A stretch of DNA of 64,000 nucleotides from Actinokineospora baliensis (GCF_016907695.1 NZ_JAFBCK010000001.1:868001-932000); one strand, 5' to 3'; numbered from the stretch's first letter, positions 42,924 through 51,315 are shown. A program made the numbers and translations. Notes: a model not told the origin generated them from the sequence alone.

Positions 42924-44437
42924 GCGCAGACGAGCCCCCACCCGCGGCACGGGCGGTGGCCACCGAGTTGGGGCCTGCCGCGCCACCGCTCAACAGCGAA
43001 CCCGCGATGGAGGAGCCCAGCGTCGGCCGCAAGGTCGGCAGGGGCTTGGTGTGGAGCCTGCTCAACACGGTCGTGCTGCGGCTGGGCATCTTCATGGCGG
43101 GCATCGTCATGGCCCGGCTGCTCACCACCGCCGACTACGGCGTGTTCGCCATCGCGGTGACCGCACTGACCGTGCTGCAGGCGTTCAACGAGCTCGGAGT
43201 CAGCCTGGCCGTGGTGCGCTGGGAGCGCGACGTGCGCGAGTTCGCGCCGACCGCGATGACCATCGCCGTGCTCAACTCGCTGCTCATCTACGGGCTGCTG
43301 GTCGTGCTGGCGCCCTGGTACTGCGGGCTCATGGGCAACCCCGAGGCCGTGCCGGTGGTCACCGTGCTCTGCCTGGCGGTGGTGATCGACGGCATCGCGA
43401 TCGTGCCCGCGACCATCCTCAACCGCGAGTTCCTGCAGCGCACCCGGTTCTTCTGCGACGCGGCGTCATTCGTCGTGGTCACCACGCTGACCATCACCCT
43501 GGGTGCCTCCGGCGCCGGTCCGATGAGCTTCTCGATCGGGCAGGTGGCGGGCGCGCTGGTGTCGATGACCTGCTACCTGGTGCTGTGCCCGGTGCGGGTG
43601 CGCCCGGGCTGGAACCCGGTGGTGGCCAAGGACCTCATCGCGTTCGGCCTGCCGCTGGCCGCGGCCAGTCTGCTGACGCTGTCGGTGACCCAGGTCGACA
43701 AGCTGGTGGTCGGCGGGATCATGGACGCGGCCGCGCTCGGGCTGTACCTGATGGTGTTCAACCAGTCGAGCCTGCCGCTGCAGATCTTCTCCGAGGCGGC
43801 GCGGCGGGTGTCGCTGGCCGGGTTCTCCCGGATGGCCGACGACAAGAAGCAGCTGGAACAGGCGCTGGCGCGCGGGGTCGGGCTGATGATGGCCGCCGCG
43901 ATGCCGGTGTGCGCGCTGCTGGCCTGCTACGCGGCGCCGATGCTGAACGTGATCTACGGCGCCAAGTGGGTGCCCGGCTCAGTCGCGCTGCAGTTCCTGG
44001 CGATCCTCGGCCTGGCGCGGATCCTGCTGTTCATCGGCTACGACCTGATGGTGGCGCTGGACGGCAACCGGGTGCTGATCGGGCTGCAGGGCTTGTGGTT
44101 GGGCACGGTCATCCCGGCGTTGGTCATCGGCACCCTGGTCGACGGCATCCGCGGCGCGGCGATCGCCCAAGCGGCGGTGGCGGTGCTGATCGTGCTGCCC
44201 GCGTTCGCCATGATGGTGGCACGGCGCGGGATCCGGATCACCCCGTCGGTGCTGGCCTGCACGCGCCCGCTGATCGGCGGGGTGCTGGTGGTCGGCTCCG
44301 CGGTGCTGGTGCGGGAAGTCTTCGCCGGTTCCTTGGCCCAGTTGTTGATCGGCGGTCTGGTGGCCGCCGTCGTCTACTTCCCGGTGGTGTACCCGATGCG
44401 CAACCTGCTCCCCGGCCGTTCGGGGGTGGCGGCGTGA
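42920..44437 (+). CDS. Polysaccharide flippase (Wzx-like, MOP superfamily)
   Basis: A 505-residue membrane protein of about fourteen helices. Its start region VGRGLVWSLLNTVVLRLGIFMAGIVMARLLTTADYGVFAIA is the classical opening of polysaccharide flippases, and FGLPLAAASLLTLSVTQVDKLVVGGIMDAAALGLY begins the second half. It moves undecaprenyl-diphosphate-linked repeat units across the membrane for the Wzy-like polymerase encoded just upstream. Overlaps of four bases join it to both neighbours. Confidence 0.9.
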   Translation: MSADEPPPAARAVATELGPAAPPLNSEPAMEEPSVGRKVGRGLVWSLLNTVVLRLGIFMAGIVMARLLTTADYGVFAIAVTALTVLQAFNELGVSLAVVRWERDVREFAPTAMTIAVLNSLLIYGLLVVLAPWYCGLMGNPEAVPVVTVLCLAVVIDGIAIVPATILNREFLQRTRFFCDAASFVVVTTLTITLGASGAGPMSFSIGQVAGALVSMTCYLVLCPVRVRPGWNPVVAKDLIAFGLPLAAASLLTLSVTQVDKLVVGGIMDAAALGLYLMVFNQSSLPLQIFSEAARRVSLAGFSRMADDKKQLEQALARGVGLMMAAAMPVCALLACYAAPMLNVIYGAKWVPGSVALQFLAILGLARILLFIGYDLMVALDGNRVLIGLQGLWLGTVIPALVIGTLVDGIRGAAIAQAAVAVLIVLPAFAMMVARRGIRITPSVLACTRPLIGGVLVVGSAVLVREVFAGSLAQLLIGGLVAAVVYFPVVYPMRNLLPGRSGVAA

Positions 44438-45255
44438 CCGCCCCCCTCAAGGACCGCAACGGCGTCTCCGCCACGGTCCGCCGCGCCCTGCGGGATACGT
44501 TCGGGCTGTGGCCGATGCACGAGGCCAAGACGAAGGCGCAACTGGGGCGGCGGGTGCCCGCGCTGCGCCGGTTCGAGGACGAGAACGTCGCCAGGCTGCG
44601 CTCGGTGGTCGGTTCCCGGCCGGAAACCCTGGTGGCGACGGTGATGCCGACCTACAAGCGGCCGAAGCTGTTGCCGCTGGCGGTGGAATCGGCGTTGGCG
44701 CAGACGGTCGAGGACCAGGTCGTGATCGTCGTCGACGACGGCGCTGGCCTGCCGACGCTGCCGTCGGACCCCCGGCTGGTCGCGGTGTCGCTGTCGCGCA
44801 ACTCCGCGGTGCTCGGGCTCGTCCGCAACGTCGGCATCCGGCTGACGTCCTCGAAGTACCTGGCCTTCCTCGACGACGACAACACCTGGCGCGAGGACCA
44901 CCTGGAGAAGACGCTCGCCGCGCTGGGCCGCGGCGCGGACCTGGTGTACTCGGCGGTGGAGCGCCGCAAGGCCGACGGGACCGTCCTCGACGTGCTGTCC
45001 GAGGAGTTCAACCGCCGCACGATGGTCGACGACTCGCCGTACGTGGACTCGAACTCGATCGTGCTGCGCCGCGCGGACGACGTGCTGTTCAGCCGGATCC
45101 CGCGGGTGAAGGCCACGCTCCCCAAGGAGGACTGGGAGTTCGTGCACCGGATGTCGCGCACCCGCGTGGTGCAGCACGTGCCGGAGCCGACGGTTCGGTA
45201 CCTGGTCAACGAGGACAGCTACTACACGGCCTGGAAGCCGGAGACCCCTGCCTAA
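44434..45255 (+). CDS. GT2-family glycosyltransferase
   Basis: A 273-residue enzyme. After an N-terminal extension of about 65 residues comes the GT-A core: VATVMPTYKRPKLLPLAVESAL, IVVDDGAG, and the metal-binding FLDDDNTWREDHLEK motif. A late WEFVHRMSR segment may bind the acceptor. It is the last gene of the Wzz/Wzy/Wzx series, coupled by a GTGA overlap, and its end overlaps the convergent caspase-like gene by four bases. It probably adds one sugar of the repeat unit. Confidence 0.87.
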   Translation: MTAPLKDRNGVSATVRRALRDTFGLWPMHEAKTKAQLGRRVPALRRFEDENVARLRSVVGSRPETLVATVMPTYKRPKLLPLAVESALAQTVEDQVVIVVDDGAGLPTLPSDPRLVAVSLSRNSAVLGLVRNVGIRLTSSKYLAFLDDDNTWREDHLEKTLAALGRGADLVYSAVERRKADGTVLDVLSEEFNRRTMVDDSPYVDSNSIVLRRADDVLFSRIPRVKATLPKEDWEFVHRMSRTRVVQHVPEPTVRYLVNEDSYYTAWKPETPA

Positions 45256-47489
45256 GCGGGGAGCGTGATCCGCAACGCGTACACCCTGGTGGTCTGCTTC
45301 TCCCTGGTGTTGTTGTCGGAGACCAGGTACAGCAGGCGGCCATCCGGTCCCTCTGGCAGCACCGCCATGCCTTCGACGTTCTCCAGCAACGGGTTGGGTT
45401 GCCGCTGTTTGGCGGCGACCTGACCGGGGCTGCCCGCCGGGCAGTTGCCGAGGTCGAACAGCAGCGTGCGGCGGACGAAGGTGTCGGCGGGCAGATCGGC
45501 CAACGTGGGCTTGTCGGAGACGTTCGGCGCACCCCCGAGCTGGACGTCGTAAACGCGGACGGTGTTGCCGAGGCCGTCCACGTACTGGCGTTCGAGGGCG
45601 AGCAGCCGGTCCACGCCGACGACCACGAGTTCCACCAGGTACAGGCCCGAGTCGGTCTCGTAGGCGTACTGGTGGTCCGGCGTGTACGGACTACCCGAGT
45701 AGCGCTGGATGCGGACCCGGTTGCGCCCCTGGACATCCCCGTCGGCCCCGAGCGGCGCTTCCCACCCCGCGTAGAGGTACTCGCCCCCGGGTGTCGCAGC
45801 GAGGGCCTCGATGGTGCGACCGTGCTGCGCGTCACCCGCGGTCGGGTCCTGCAGCGTCTTGGGTATGGGCAGCTCCGGTTTGATCTCGCGGCCGGAGGCG
45901 ATGTCGAAGCGGCGGATCGCGGTGGGCCGCTCCGTGCTCACCAGCATCGTCCGACCGTTGGGCTCGATCACCAGGCCTTCGCCGTCGAGCCCGGGGATCG
46001 GGTCGTCCGCTTGGTCGGTCAGGGTGTCGCCGACGTCGGCGGAGACGTTGAGCTGCGTGGGATTGTCCAGGGTCAGCGGGAAGACCCGCCCCGTGTTGTC
46101 CGCGAGCGCGAGCCCCTTGGTGTCCCCAGTCATCGCCAAGGCCGACAGCCCGGTCACCGGCTCGCCGCTGACATCGGTCCCGTTGAGCTGGTCCGAGTAG
46201 CTGAGCAGGGTGGCGTTGGGCGAGCACGGGCCGCCCGGGGGTACCGGGTTCTGCGCGCGGACCCAGTCGATGGTGGGCTGGACGGCGTACCCGGCGCCGA
46301 ACGCCACCAGGGCCACTGCGGTGACCGCCAGCGCGCGCCTTCCCTTCCGCCTGGGGACAGCGGGTGCCGCGACCTCGACGGGCTTCGGCTTCTTGGCCAC
46401 GTTGCGCACGAACGGCAGGTCACCGACCTGGTTCTGGTCCTGTTCCTGCGGTTCCGGCCGCCGGTCGCGGCGCAGCCTGGACCGGACCTCCCGGAAGACG
46501 ACGCCGAGGCTGAGCACCGGGTCCGGTGTGTCGGGGATGCCCTCGCGCAGGACGTCCACCAATTCGCCGGTGAAGACCGTGCACTTGTCGGGACTCGGCG
46601 CGAGCGCCTTGCGGTTGGGCGCCGCGGAGCACATCAGGTACGAACCGCGGACGTCGTCGACACCCGCGTCGGCCCGGATGTCCTCGACCGCCTGGGCCAT
46701 CGCACCGTCCATCGCGACACCGCTGTAGCAGCAGTCGAGGACGACGACCACGCGCTGCGCGTGGCGGCTCTGCGCAATCGCTTGCTTGAGCGCCTTGTAG
46801 CGCACCGAGGTCTCCGGCTGACCGGGCACCGAACCCGGTAACGCCAGGTAGAGCTCGTTCTCCTCGAGGTCTTTGAGGCCGTGACCGGCGTAGTAGACGA
46901 TCAGCGTGTCGGTGGCCAGCTCCGACATCTCCCGGATCGGGCGGATGAGTTCCGCGGCCGAACGCGGGTTGTGCACCTTGCGGATGCGGCCGGGTTCGAT
47001 GCCCCAGACGTCGTCGTCGGTCAGGACTTCGTGCAGCTGCTCGATGTTGTTGTACACCGCGCGCAGCGACGGCAGCTCGCCGTCGAGGTAGCTGTCCACG
47101 CCGATCAGCACGCAGGCGGAGTTCGCCGCCGAGATCCGGCCGTTCGGCTTGTCGACCTGTTCCTTGGCCGAGCCGCGCAACGCGTCGGTCACCGCCTTGG
47201 CCCGCTCGCGGTGTTCTTCCGGCACAACGAGTGTGACGGTGGTCGACCGGTTCAGGTCGTCCCGCCACGCGCGGACGGCGACGGCCAGTTGGCTCAGCCC
47301 GACCCCGGCGGACACCGCGGCGAGCACGACCTCCGCCGCACCCATCTCGCCCGGCCGCGCCGGTTCGCTCTGGACGAGCACCCTGGCGTGCGCGCGGAGC
47401 TGAAGGTCCCCGGTCAGGTGCAGGGCCAGTGTCCGCAGGTCCTGGGAACCGCCTTCGCCCGCTTCGAACCTGAACTCGATGACGTCCAA
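45252..47489 (-). CDS. EACC1-like/caspase-fold protease with membrane anchor and extracellular phytase-like propeller
   Basis: A 745-residue multidomain protein. Residues 1-92 resemble the EACC1 effector-associated domain (pattern PGEMGAAEVVLAAVSAGVGL and a following AVRAWRDD helix). Residues 120-340 are a caspase/metacaspase fold with His203 in YYAGHG and Cys254 in LDCCYSG. A membrane helix lies at about 386-404. Residues 420-745 form an extracytoplasmic propeller of the esterase-like phytase type (GEGLVIEPNGRTMLVS, ENVEGMAVLPEG). EACC domains belong to prokaryotic conflict systems where they link sensors to effectors. Here the sensor may be the outside propeller and the effector the inside protease; this is inferred. 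It stands alone in its transcription unit. Confidence 0.83.
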   Translation of the reverse strand: MDVIEFRFEAGEGGSQDLRTLALHLTGDLQLRAHARVLVQSEPARPGEMGAAEVVLAAVSAGVGLSQLAVAVRAWRDDLNRSTTVTLVVPEEHRERAKAVTDALRGSAKEQVDKPNGRISAANSACVLIGVDSYLDGELPSLRAVYNNIEQLHEVLTDDDVWGIEPGRIRKVHNPRSAAELIRPIREMSELATDTLIVYYAGHGLKDLEENELYLALPGSVPGQPETSVRYKALKQAIAQSRHAQRVVVVLDCCYSGVAMDGAMAQAVEDIRADAGVDDVRGSYLMCSAAPNRKALAPSPDKCTVFTGELVDVLREGIPDTPDPVLSLGVVFREVRSRLRRDRRPEPQEQDQNQVGDLPFVRNVAKKPKPVEVAAPAVPRRKGRRALAVTAVALVAFGAGYAVQPTIDWVRAQNPVPPGGPCSPNATLLSYSDQLNGTDVSGEPVTGLSALAMTGDTKGLALADNTGRVFPLTLDNPTQLNVSADVGDTLTDQADDPIPGLDGEGLVIEPNGRTMLVSTERPTAIRRFDIASGREIKPELPIPKTLQDPTAGDAQHGRTIEALAATPGGEYLYAGWEAPLGADGDVQGRNRVRIQRYSGSPYTPDHQYAYETDSGLYLVELVVVGVDRLLALERQYVDGLGNTVRVYDVQLGGAPNVSDKPTLADLPADTFVRRTLLFDLGNCPAGSPGQVAAKQRQPNPLLENVEGMAVLPEGPDGRLLYLVSDNNTREKQTTRVYALRITLPA

Positions 47490-47604
47490 GCTTCACCCCA
47501 GAAAGGCCGCAGCGACACCGGTCACGCCCGCGCACTATGGCATGGACCAATCGAGCGGCAGCGGCGTTTCGCGGCCCGTTCACCTGCGCTACAACGCCAC
47601 GACA

Positions 47605-47645
47605 CCAACCGGCCCCGCACCCGGGGTGGGTGCGGGGCCGGTTGG
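47605..47645 (-). terminator. 18-bp hairpin after the anti-sigma-like gene
   Basis: A perfect 18-bp GC-rich stem (47605-47622 with 47628-47645) with a 5-base loop lies 11 bases after the stop of the leftward gene at 47656. Confidence 0.85.
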
Positions 47646-47655
47646 GGCAATCGGG

Positions 47656-48495
47656 TCAGCGCAGGGTGAACCTGGGGTCGATCGCCAGCGCGGCCAACTG
47701 CTCGGGGGTGAACGGGTAGTCGGTCAGTGGCTTGAGCCCCGGGAAGGCCTGCTCCTGGGTGACGGTCACGACGATGCCGTCGGGGTGCAGGTAGGTGGCC
47801 CACTGGGTGTTGCCGCTGTCCGCGGTGTAAACGGTGACGCGCTTGCCGTCGACCTCCACGGTCGTGCACTCCTTGGCCCGCGAGTCGTCCTGCACGCGGA
47901 CTCCGCAGCCGTACGCGCCCTGTCCGAAGTGGAGGGACGCCGCGGTCAACCGCCCCAAGTTGCCGCCCTTGCCGACCGCGACGGAGGCCATGTACTCCCA
48001 CACCTTGGCCTCGTTGTCGGCCACCTGGGCCTGGTGGTCCTGCGCCGGGATGCCACCGGAGCCGCTGACCTTCTCCGGCGCGGTGTAGCCCTTGGGGATC
48101 GCGGTGAGCAGCTGCTTGAGCAACTGCTGGCCGCGGTCGGCCTCGGGGCCGCTGGTCTGGGTGCGGTCGGTCTGCCCGGGCGGCAAGACCGGCTTGGTGT
48201 CGGTCGGCTGACGGGTACCGGTCGGCCTGGTCACCGAGGTGTTCGTCGAGGTGCCCGTCGGGGCGGTGCCGACGGCGACGGAGTCGGCCACGCCGCCGCC
48301 GAGGACCGGGAGGGTGAAGGCACCCGCCGCGACGATGACCACGGCGACGGCCGACCCGACACCGGCCACCCTGGCCCGGTGCGCCCGCTTGGAGTGGCGC
48401 GCGGCCAGCAGCACCCGGTCACCGTCCATCGCGGGCGGCGTCGGGGTCGAGTGCATGACGTCGGTGAGCGCGGTGCGCAAGGAGTGCTCGTCCAT
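47656..48495 (-). CDS. Membrane protein partnered with the SigE-type sigma factor
   Basis: A 279-residue protein: a cytoplasmic N-terminus of about 45 residues (LRTALTDVMHSTPTPPAMDGDRVLLAARHSKRAHR), one membrane helix (about 46-64), a Thr/Pro-rich linker and an extracytoplasmic C-terminal domain with a single Cys pair (YGCGVRVQ, AKECTTVEV). This is the usual layout of proteins co-encoded with SigE-family sigma factors, where the N-terminus may act as an anti-sigma region. It starts 11 bases after the sigma gene with a GAAGAAGGA site. The anti-sigma role is inferred from position. Confidence 0.77.
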   Translation of the reverse strand: MDEHSLRTALTDVMHSTPTPPAMDGDRVLLAARHSKRAHRARVAGVGSAVAVVIVAAGAFTLPVLGGGVADSVAVGTAPTGTSTNTSVTRPTGTRQPTDTKPVLPPGQTDRTQTSGPEADRGQQLLKQLLTAIPKGYTAPEKVSGSGGIPAQDHQAQVADNEAKVWEYMASVAVGKGGNLGRLTAASLHFGQGAYGCGVRVQDDSRAKECTTVEVDGKRVTVYTADSGNTQWATYLHPDGIVVTVTQEQAFPGLKPLTDYPFTPEQLAALAIDPRFTLR

Positions 48496-48506
48496 GTGGT
48501 CCTTCT

Positions 48507-48998
48507 TCAGCGGGTCAGGGTGGGGACGAGGCCGCGCAGGTTGTCCAGGCCCCGGGCGGCTTGGCTCTTGACCGTGCCCTCCGAGCAGCCCATGACCCGC
48601 GCGGTCTCCTCCAGCGAGAGGTCTTCCCAGTACCGCAGGACCAGTGCGGCACGTTGCCGGGCGGGCACTCTGGCCAGTGCCCGCAACAGGACCATCCGGT
48701 CTTCCACGCTCCCGTGGTGCGGGGAGGCGTGGTCGCCCGGGTCCTCCGTCACCGTTTCCCGTTTGAAGAACCCGCGGCGGGTCTCGTCGAGAAACGTCCT
48801 GACCAGGATCTGCCTGGTGTAGCCGTCGAGCTTGCCCCGCTCGGCGACCCTGTCCCAGACCCGGTAGAGCTTGACGAACGCCGTCTGCACCAGGTCCTCC
48901 GCCCGGTGCCAGTCGCCGCACAACAGGTACGCCGTGCCGCGCATGCTCGTCGACCGCGCCGCGAAGTAGTCGGCGAAGTCGCGATCTCGATCGCTCAT
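48507..48998 (-). CDS. SigE-family ECF sigma factor
   Basis: A 163-residue ECF sigma factor of the actinobacterial SigE family: region 2 at residues 5-75 (DFADYFAARSTSMRGTAYLLCGDWHRAEDLVQTAFVKLYRVWDR) and region 4 at 105-155 (LPARQRAALVLRYWEDLSLEETARVMGCSEGTVKSQAARGL, here VPARQRAA). The ATG at 48998 follows an AGGGGG site; the frame extends upstream without coding character. It is followed by its membrane partner. Promoter specificity is unknown. Confidence 0.9.
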   Translation of the reverse strand: MSDRDRDFADYFAARSTSMRGTAYLLCGDWHRAEDLVQTAFVKLYRVWDRVAERGKLDGYTRQILVRTFLDETRRGFFKRETVTEDPGDHASPHHGSVEDRMVLLRALARVPARQRAALVLRYWEDLSLEETARVMGCSEGTVKSQAARGLDNLRGLVPTLTR

Positions 48999-49062
48999 CG
49001 AACCCCCTGGCCAGCTGTAGCTACGCCAGTACTCACGCCAGCACCCGCCGGGATGGTTGCAC

Positions 49063-49299
49063 CTAGTTCTCGATGTCCTGGACGTCCTGGTCCGGCGGGA
49101 GGTTGAGCAGGACGTGCACATCGCTGGTGGCGTTGACGGCCATCATCGCGACCCGGGAGATGTCGTCGACCCGAACGGAGAGGGTGGGCGTCTCCCCCGG
49201 CTTGCCGAATGTGAGCTCGATGTCGTGCGGGTTCCTCACGACGTAGTCCATCGAGTACGCGCCGGTGAAGGCGAACTTCGCGGTCTTCGTGATGTCCAC
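49063..49299 (-). CDS. Small hypothetical beta-rich protein
   Basis: A 78-residue soluble protein with alternating strands (TAKFAFTGAYSMDYVVRN, DIELTFGKPG, TLSVRVDDISRVAMMAVN, DVHVLLNLPPDQDV). No family is recognised. A GTG start with an AGGAG site seven bases upstream supports it as a real gene. It lies 64 bases upstream of the SigE-type gene on the same strand and is divergent from the XRE/DUF5753 gene. Confidence 0.65.
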   Translation of the reverse strand: MDITKTAKFAFTGAYSMDYVVRNPHDIELTFGKPGETPTLSVRVDDISRVAMMAVNATSDVHVLLNLPPDQDVQDIEN

Positions 49300-49452
49300 G
49301 GGCAGCTCCTGGGTTGGTGGATGCCCCGCCTACAAAGGGTGACGACGCGGGGTGTAGACACAAGCATGCATCAGCGATACTGGTAACGCAACCCTGCATA
49401 GTTGAGGAGTGCGTTTGCTGGGTGAGGGAGGAGTGCGGAAAGATTGGACCCC

Positions 49453-50313
49453 GTGGCACAGCGCAAGACGACCCCCACGGTCCGACTCCGCCGCCTGGCC
49501 GCCGAACTCCGGCGACTGCGCGGCGAAGCCGGGATGACCCGCGAGGAGGTGTCGGAGCGGACCGGGATCAACAGCGTGACCCTGTACCGGATCGAGTCGG
49601 CCAAGGCCCGACCGCAGGGACGGACGCTGGCGGCGATGCTGAGCCTGTACGAGGTGGACGCGGACCTGCGGGCACAACTGGTGGCTCTGTCGAAGGACGC
49701 CTCCAAGCAGGGCTGGCACCAGCCGTTCTACTCGGAGCTGCCGGACGAGTACACGGCCTACATCAGCTTCGAAGCCGAAGCGCGATCCACGCGCAACTAC
49801 GAGTCACTGTTCATTCCCGGCATGTTGCAGACCGAGGACTACGCGCGCGGAGTTGTTCGGGGCGTGCTTCCTCAGCACAGCCCGGAGGATCACGAGACCC
49901 GTGTCCGAGCGCGGATTGCCCGCCAGACACGGCTCACCGGGGACAAGCCGCTGAACTTCTGGGCGATCATCGATGAAGCGGCTCTCCACCGCGTGGTCGG
50001 CAGCCCGGAGGTGATGGCTGCCCAGTGCAAGCACCTTGCGGAGGTGGCCGTCCTGCCACACGTCACCTTGCAGGTGCTCCCCTACTCGATCGGGGCGCAC
50101 CCAGGCATGCCGGGTTCGTTCGTGCTGCTGGACTTCCCCGATCCGATGGACACAGACCTGATCTACATCGAGACCATGGGTGGCGATCTCTTCCTGGAGA
50201 GCGATGAGGATGTCCACCGATTCAGCTACTTCTTCGACAACCTGCGGGCCCTTGCCCTGGGGCCAACCGATTCATTGGCGCTTGTCGCCGAACTGACCAG
50301 GAGGAACGCATGA
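49453..50313 (+). CDS. XRE regulator with DUF5753 domain
   Basis: A 286-residue protein. The N-terminal helix-turn-helix (residues 10-65; MTREEVSERTGINSVTLYRIE) is joined to a DUF5753 domain (about 95-280; IPGMLQTEDYARGVVRG, then FWAIIDEAALHRVVGSPEVM and LPYSIGAHPGMPGSFVLLDFPDP). This is the WhiJ-like class found in tens of copies in actinomycetes, usually next to DUF397 genes that are thought to modulate it, and linked to development or to toxin/antitoxin-like behaviour. The GTG at 49453 is preferred over a TTG at 49444. Its stop overlaps the DUF397 start by four bases. Confidence 0.9.
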   Translation: MAQRKTTPTVRLRRLAAELRRLRGEAGMTREEVSERTGINSVTLYRIESAKARPQGRTLAAMLSLYEVDADLRAQLVALSKDASKQGWHQPFYSELPDEYTAYISFEAEARSTRNYESLFIPGMLQTEDYARGVVRGVLPQHSPEDHETRVRARIARQTRLTGDKPLNFWAIIDEAALHRVVGSPEVMAAQCKHLAEVAVLPHVTLQVLPYSIGAHPGMPGSFVLLDFPDPMDTDLIYIETMGGDLFLESDEDVHRFSYFFDNLRALALGPTDSLALVAELTRRNA

Positions 50314-50498
50314 ACGACCACGGCTTCTCGGCAGCTGAATGGCGGAAGAGCTCCGCCAGCGGCGGCAACGGCCAGTGTGTTGAAGTTGCCTTCGGGGGCG
50401 ACTTGGCTGCCCTGCGCGACTCCAAGAACTCCACCGGTCCGGCGGTCGTCGTGCCCGCCCACAGCCTGGCAGCGTTGGTGGCCTCCCTCTCCGACTAG
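50310..50498 (+). CDS. DUF397 protein
   Basis: A 62-residue protein with the DUF397 pattern WRKSSASGGNGQCVEVA, then LAALRDSKNSTGPAVVV and a C-terminal helix (LAALVASLSD). It is translationally coupled to the XRE/DUF5753 gene (ATGA overlap) and is its likely partner. DUF397 proteins are thought to act as small antagonists of WhiJ-like regulators. Confidence 0.9.
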   Translation: MNDHGFSAAEWRKSSASGGNGQCVEVAFGGDLAALRDSKNSTGPAVVVPAHSLAALVASLSD

Positions 50499-50507
50499 GA
50501 GGCCCTC

Positions 50508-50792
50508 ATGCACAACCTCATCTGGCGGAAGTCCTCCGCCAGCAGCGCCAACGGCGAGTGCGTGGAAGTCGCCCACATCTGGCGCAAGAGCTCCTACAGC
50601 GGCGGCAACGGCGAGTGTGTCGAGGTGGCCCATGCGTGGCGGAAGTCTTCGGCCAGCAGCGCCAACGGCCAGTGTGTCGAGGTTGCCGTCGCCGCTGGGC
50701 GGGTGGCGGTGCGGGATTCCAAGAATCCTCACGGGCCCGTTGTGCTGCTGCCTGTCGAGGGGCTGGCCGCTCTGGTGGCGTCCTTCAGCTGA
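50508..50792 (+). CDS. DUF397-family protein with tripled N-terminal motif
   Basis: A 94-residue protein that begins with three tandem copies of the DUF397 head (WRKSS-S--NG-CVEVA) at residues 5-23, 24-42 and 43-61, and ends with one normal DUF397 tail (VAVRDSKNPHGPVVLLPVEGLAALVASF). Usual members have one copy in about 60 residues. The repeats have a 57-base period. It lies nine bases after the first DUF397 gene. The last 64 bases overlap a convergent small membrane-protein gene. Confidence 0.82.
   Translation: MHNLIWRKSSASSANGECVEVAHIWRKSSYSGGNGECVEVAHAWRKSSASSANGQCVEVAVAAGRVAVRDSKNPHGPVVLLPVEGLAALVASFS
50520..50690 (+). repeat. Three tandem 57-bp coding repeats
   Basis: Units 50520-50576, 50577-50633 and 50634-50690 each encode a 19-residue WRKSS...CVEVA block. 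Units one and three are more alike in protein (ASSANG) than either is to unit two (YSGGNG). Confidence 0.85.
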
Positions 50793-51094
50793 CGGCCTGC
50801 CTTTCTCGGTCTGATGAGCGAGGCGCCGTAGATCACCAGGGTCAGGGCCAGGGCGAGGAGCAGGGCCACCAGGCTGAGGTCGGTGGTCAGGGCGGCGCCC
50901 GGGAACGGGCTGTTGGGGGAGCGCACGGTGCAGGACCACGTCTTGCCGTCGGGGGTGCACTCGAGGACGTGCAGGTAGCCCGCGCGCGGGACCCAGGTGG
51001 GGTCTTTGAGGATGAGCTTGGTGCCGAACCAGAAGCCGACGAGGGGTGCTACCAGCAGGATCGCGGCCGCTGCGTATCTGAGGAGCAGGCGCAC
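50729..51094 (-). CDS. Small two-helix membrane protein
   Basis: A 121-residue protein with hydrophobic segments at residues 5-27 and 72-93, separated by an extracytoplasmic loop with one Cys pair (LECTPDGKTWSCTV), and a basic Ser/Thr-rich tail. No family is recognised. It starts with GTG. Its 3' end overlaps the tripled DUF397 gene on the other strand by 64 bases, so the real stop or the reality of the last residues is less certain. Confidence 0.58.
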   Translation of the reverse strand: MRLLLRYAAAAILLVAPLVGFWFGTKLILKDPTWVPRAGYLHVLECTPDGKTWSCTVRSPNSPFPGAALTTDLSLVALLLALALTLVIYGASLIRPRKAGRQLKDATRAASPSTGSSTTGP

Positions 51095-51185
51095 GGTCAG
51101 TGGGCCAAGATCGAACCGGCGTGAGCTGCCCCCGAATCAAGCCTACCGGGGTGGGGGCGCGGGGCGGGGTGGGCGAGGAATGGGG

Positions 51186-51244
51186 TGTGGACAACTTCGC
51201 CGACCAACGGACGCGTCCCAGTCCTAACGGGACGGTTGTCCACA
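51186..51244. repeat. Inverted pair of perfect DnaA-box sequences
   Basis: TGTGGACAA at 51186-51194 and TTGTCCACA at 51236-51244 are exact, oppositely oriented copies of the high-GC DnaA-box consensus in a gap between genes. Two boxes alone do not make an origin. They may be a titration or regulatory site, or chance. Confidence 0.4.
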
Positions 51245-51315
51245 GCCCCCACCGTCGAGCCCCCCACCTTGTCGCCCCCCACCACTAGGCTGGATTCGGG
51301 GGCTGCAAAATCCGA

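Noticed and set aside
50577..50633. Tandem repeats as a possible short CRISPR-like array
   Set aside because: The 57-base units are contiguous, in frame and coding, with no spacers; they are a protein motif repeat.
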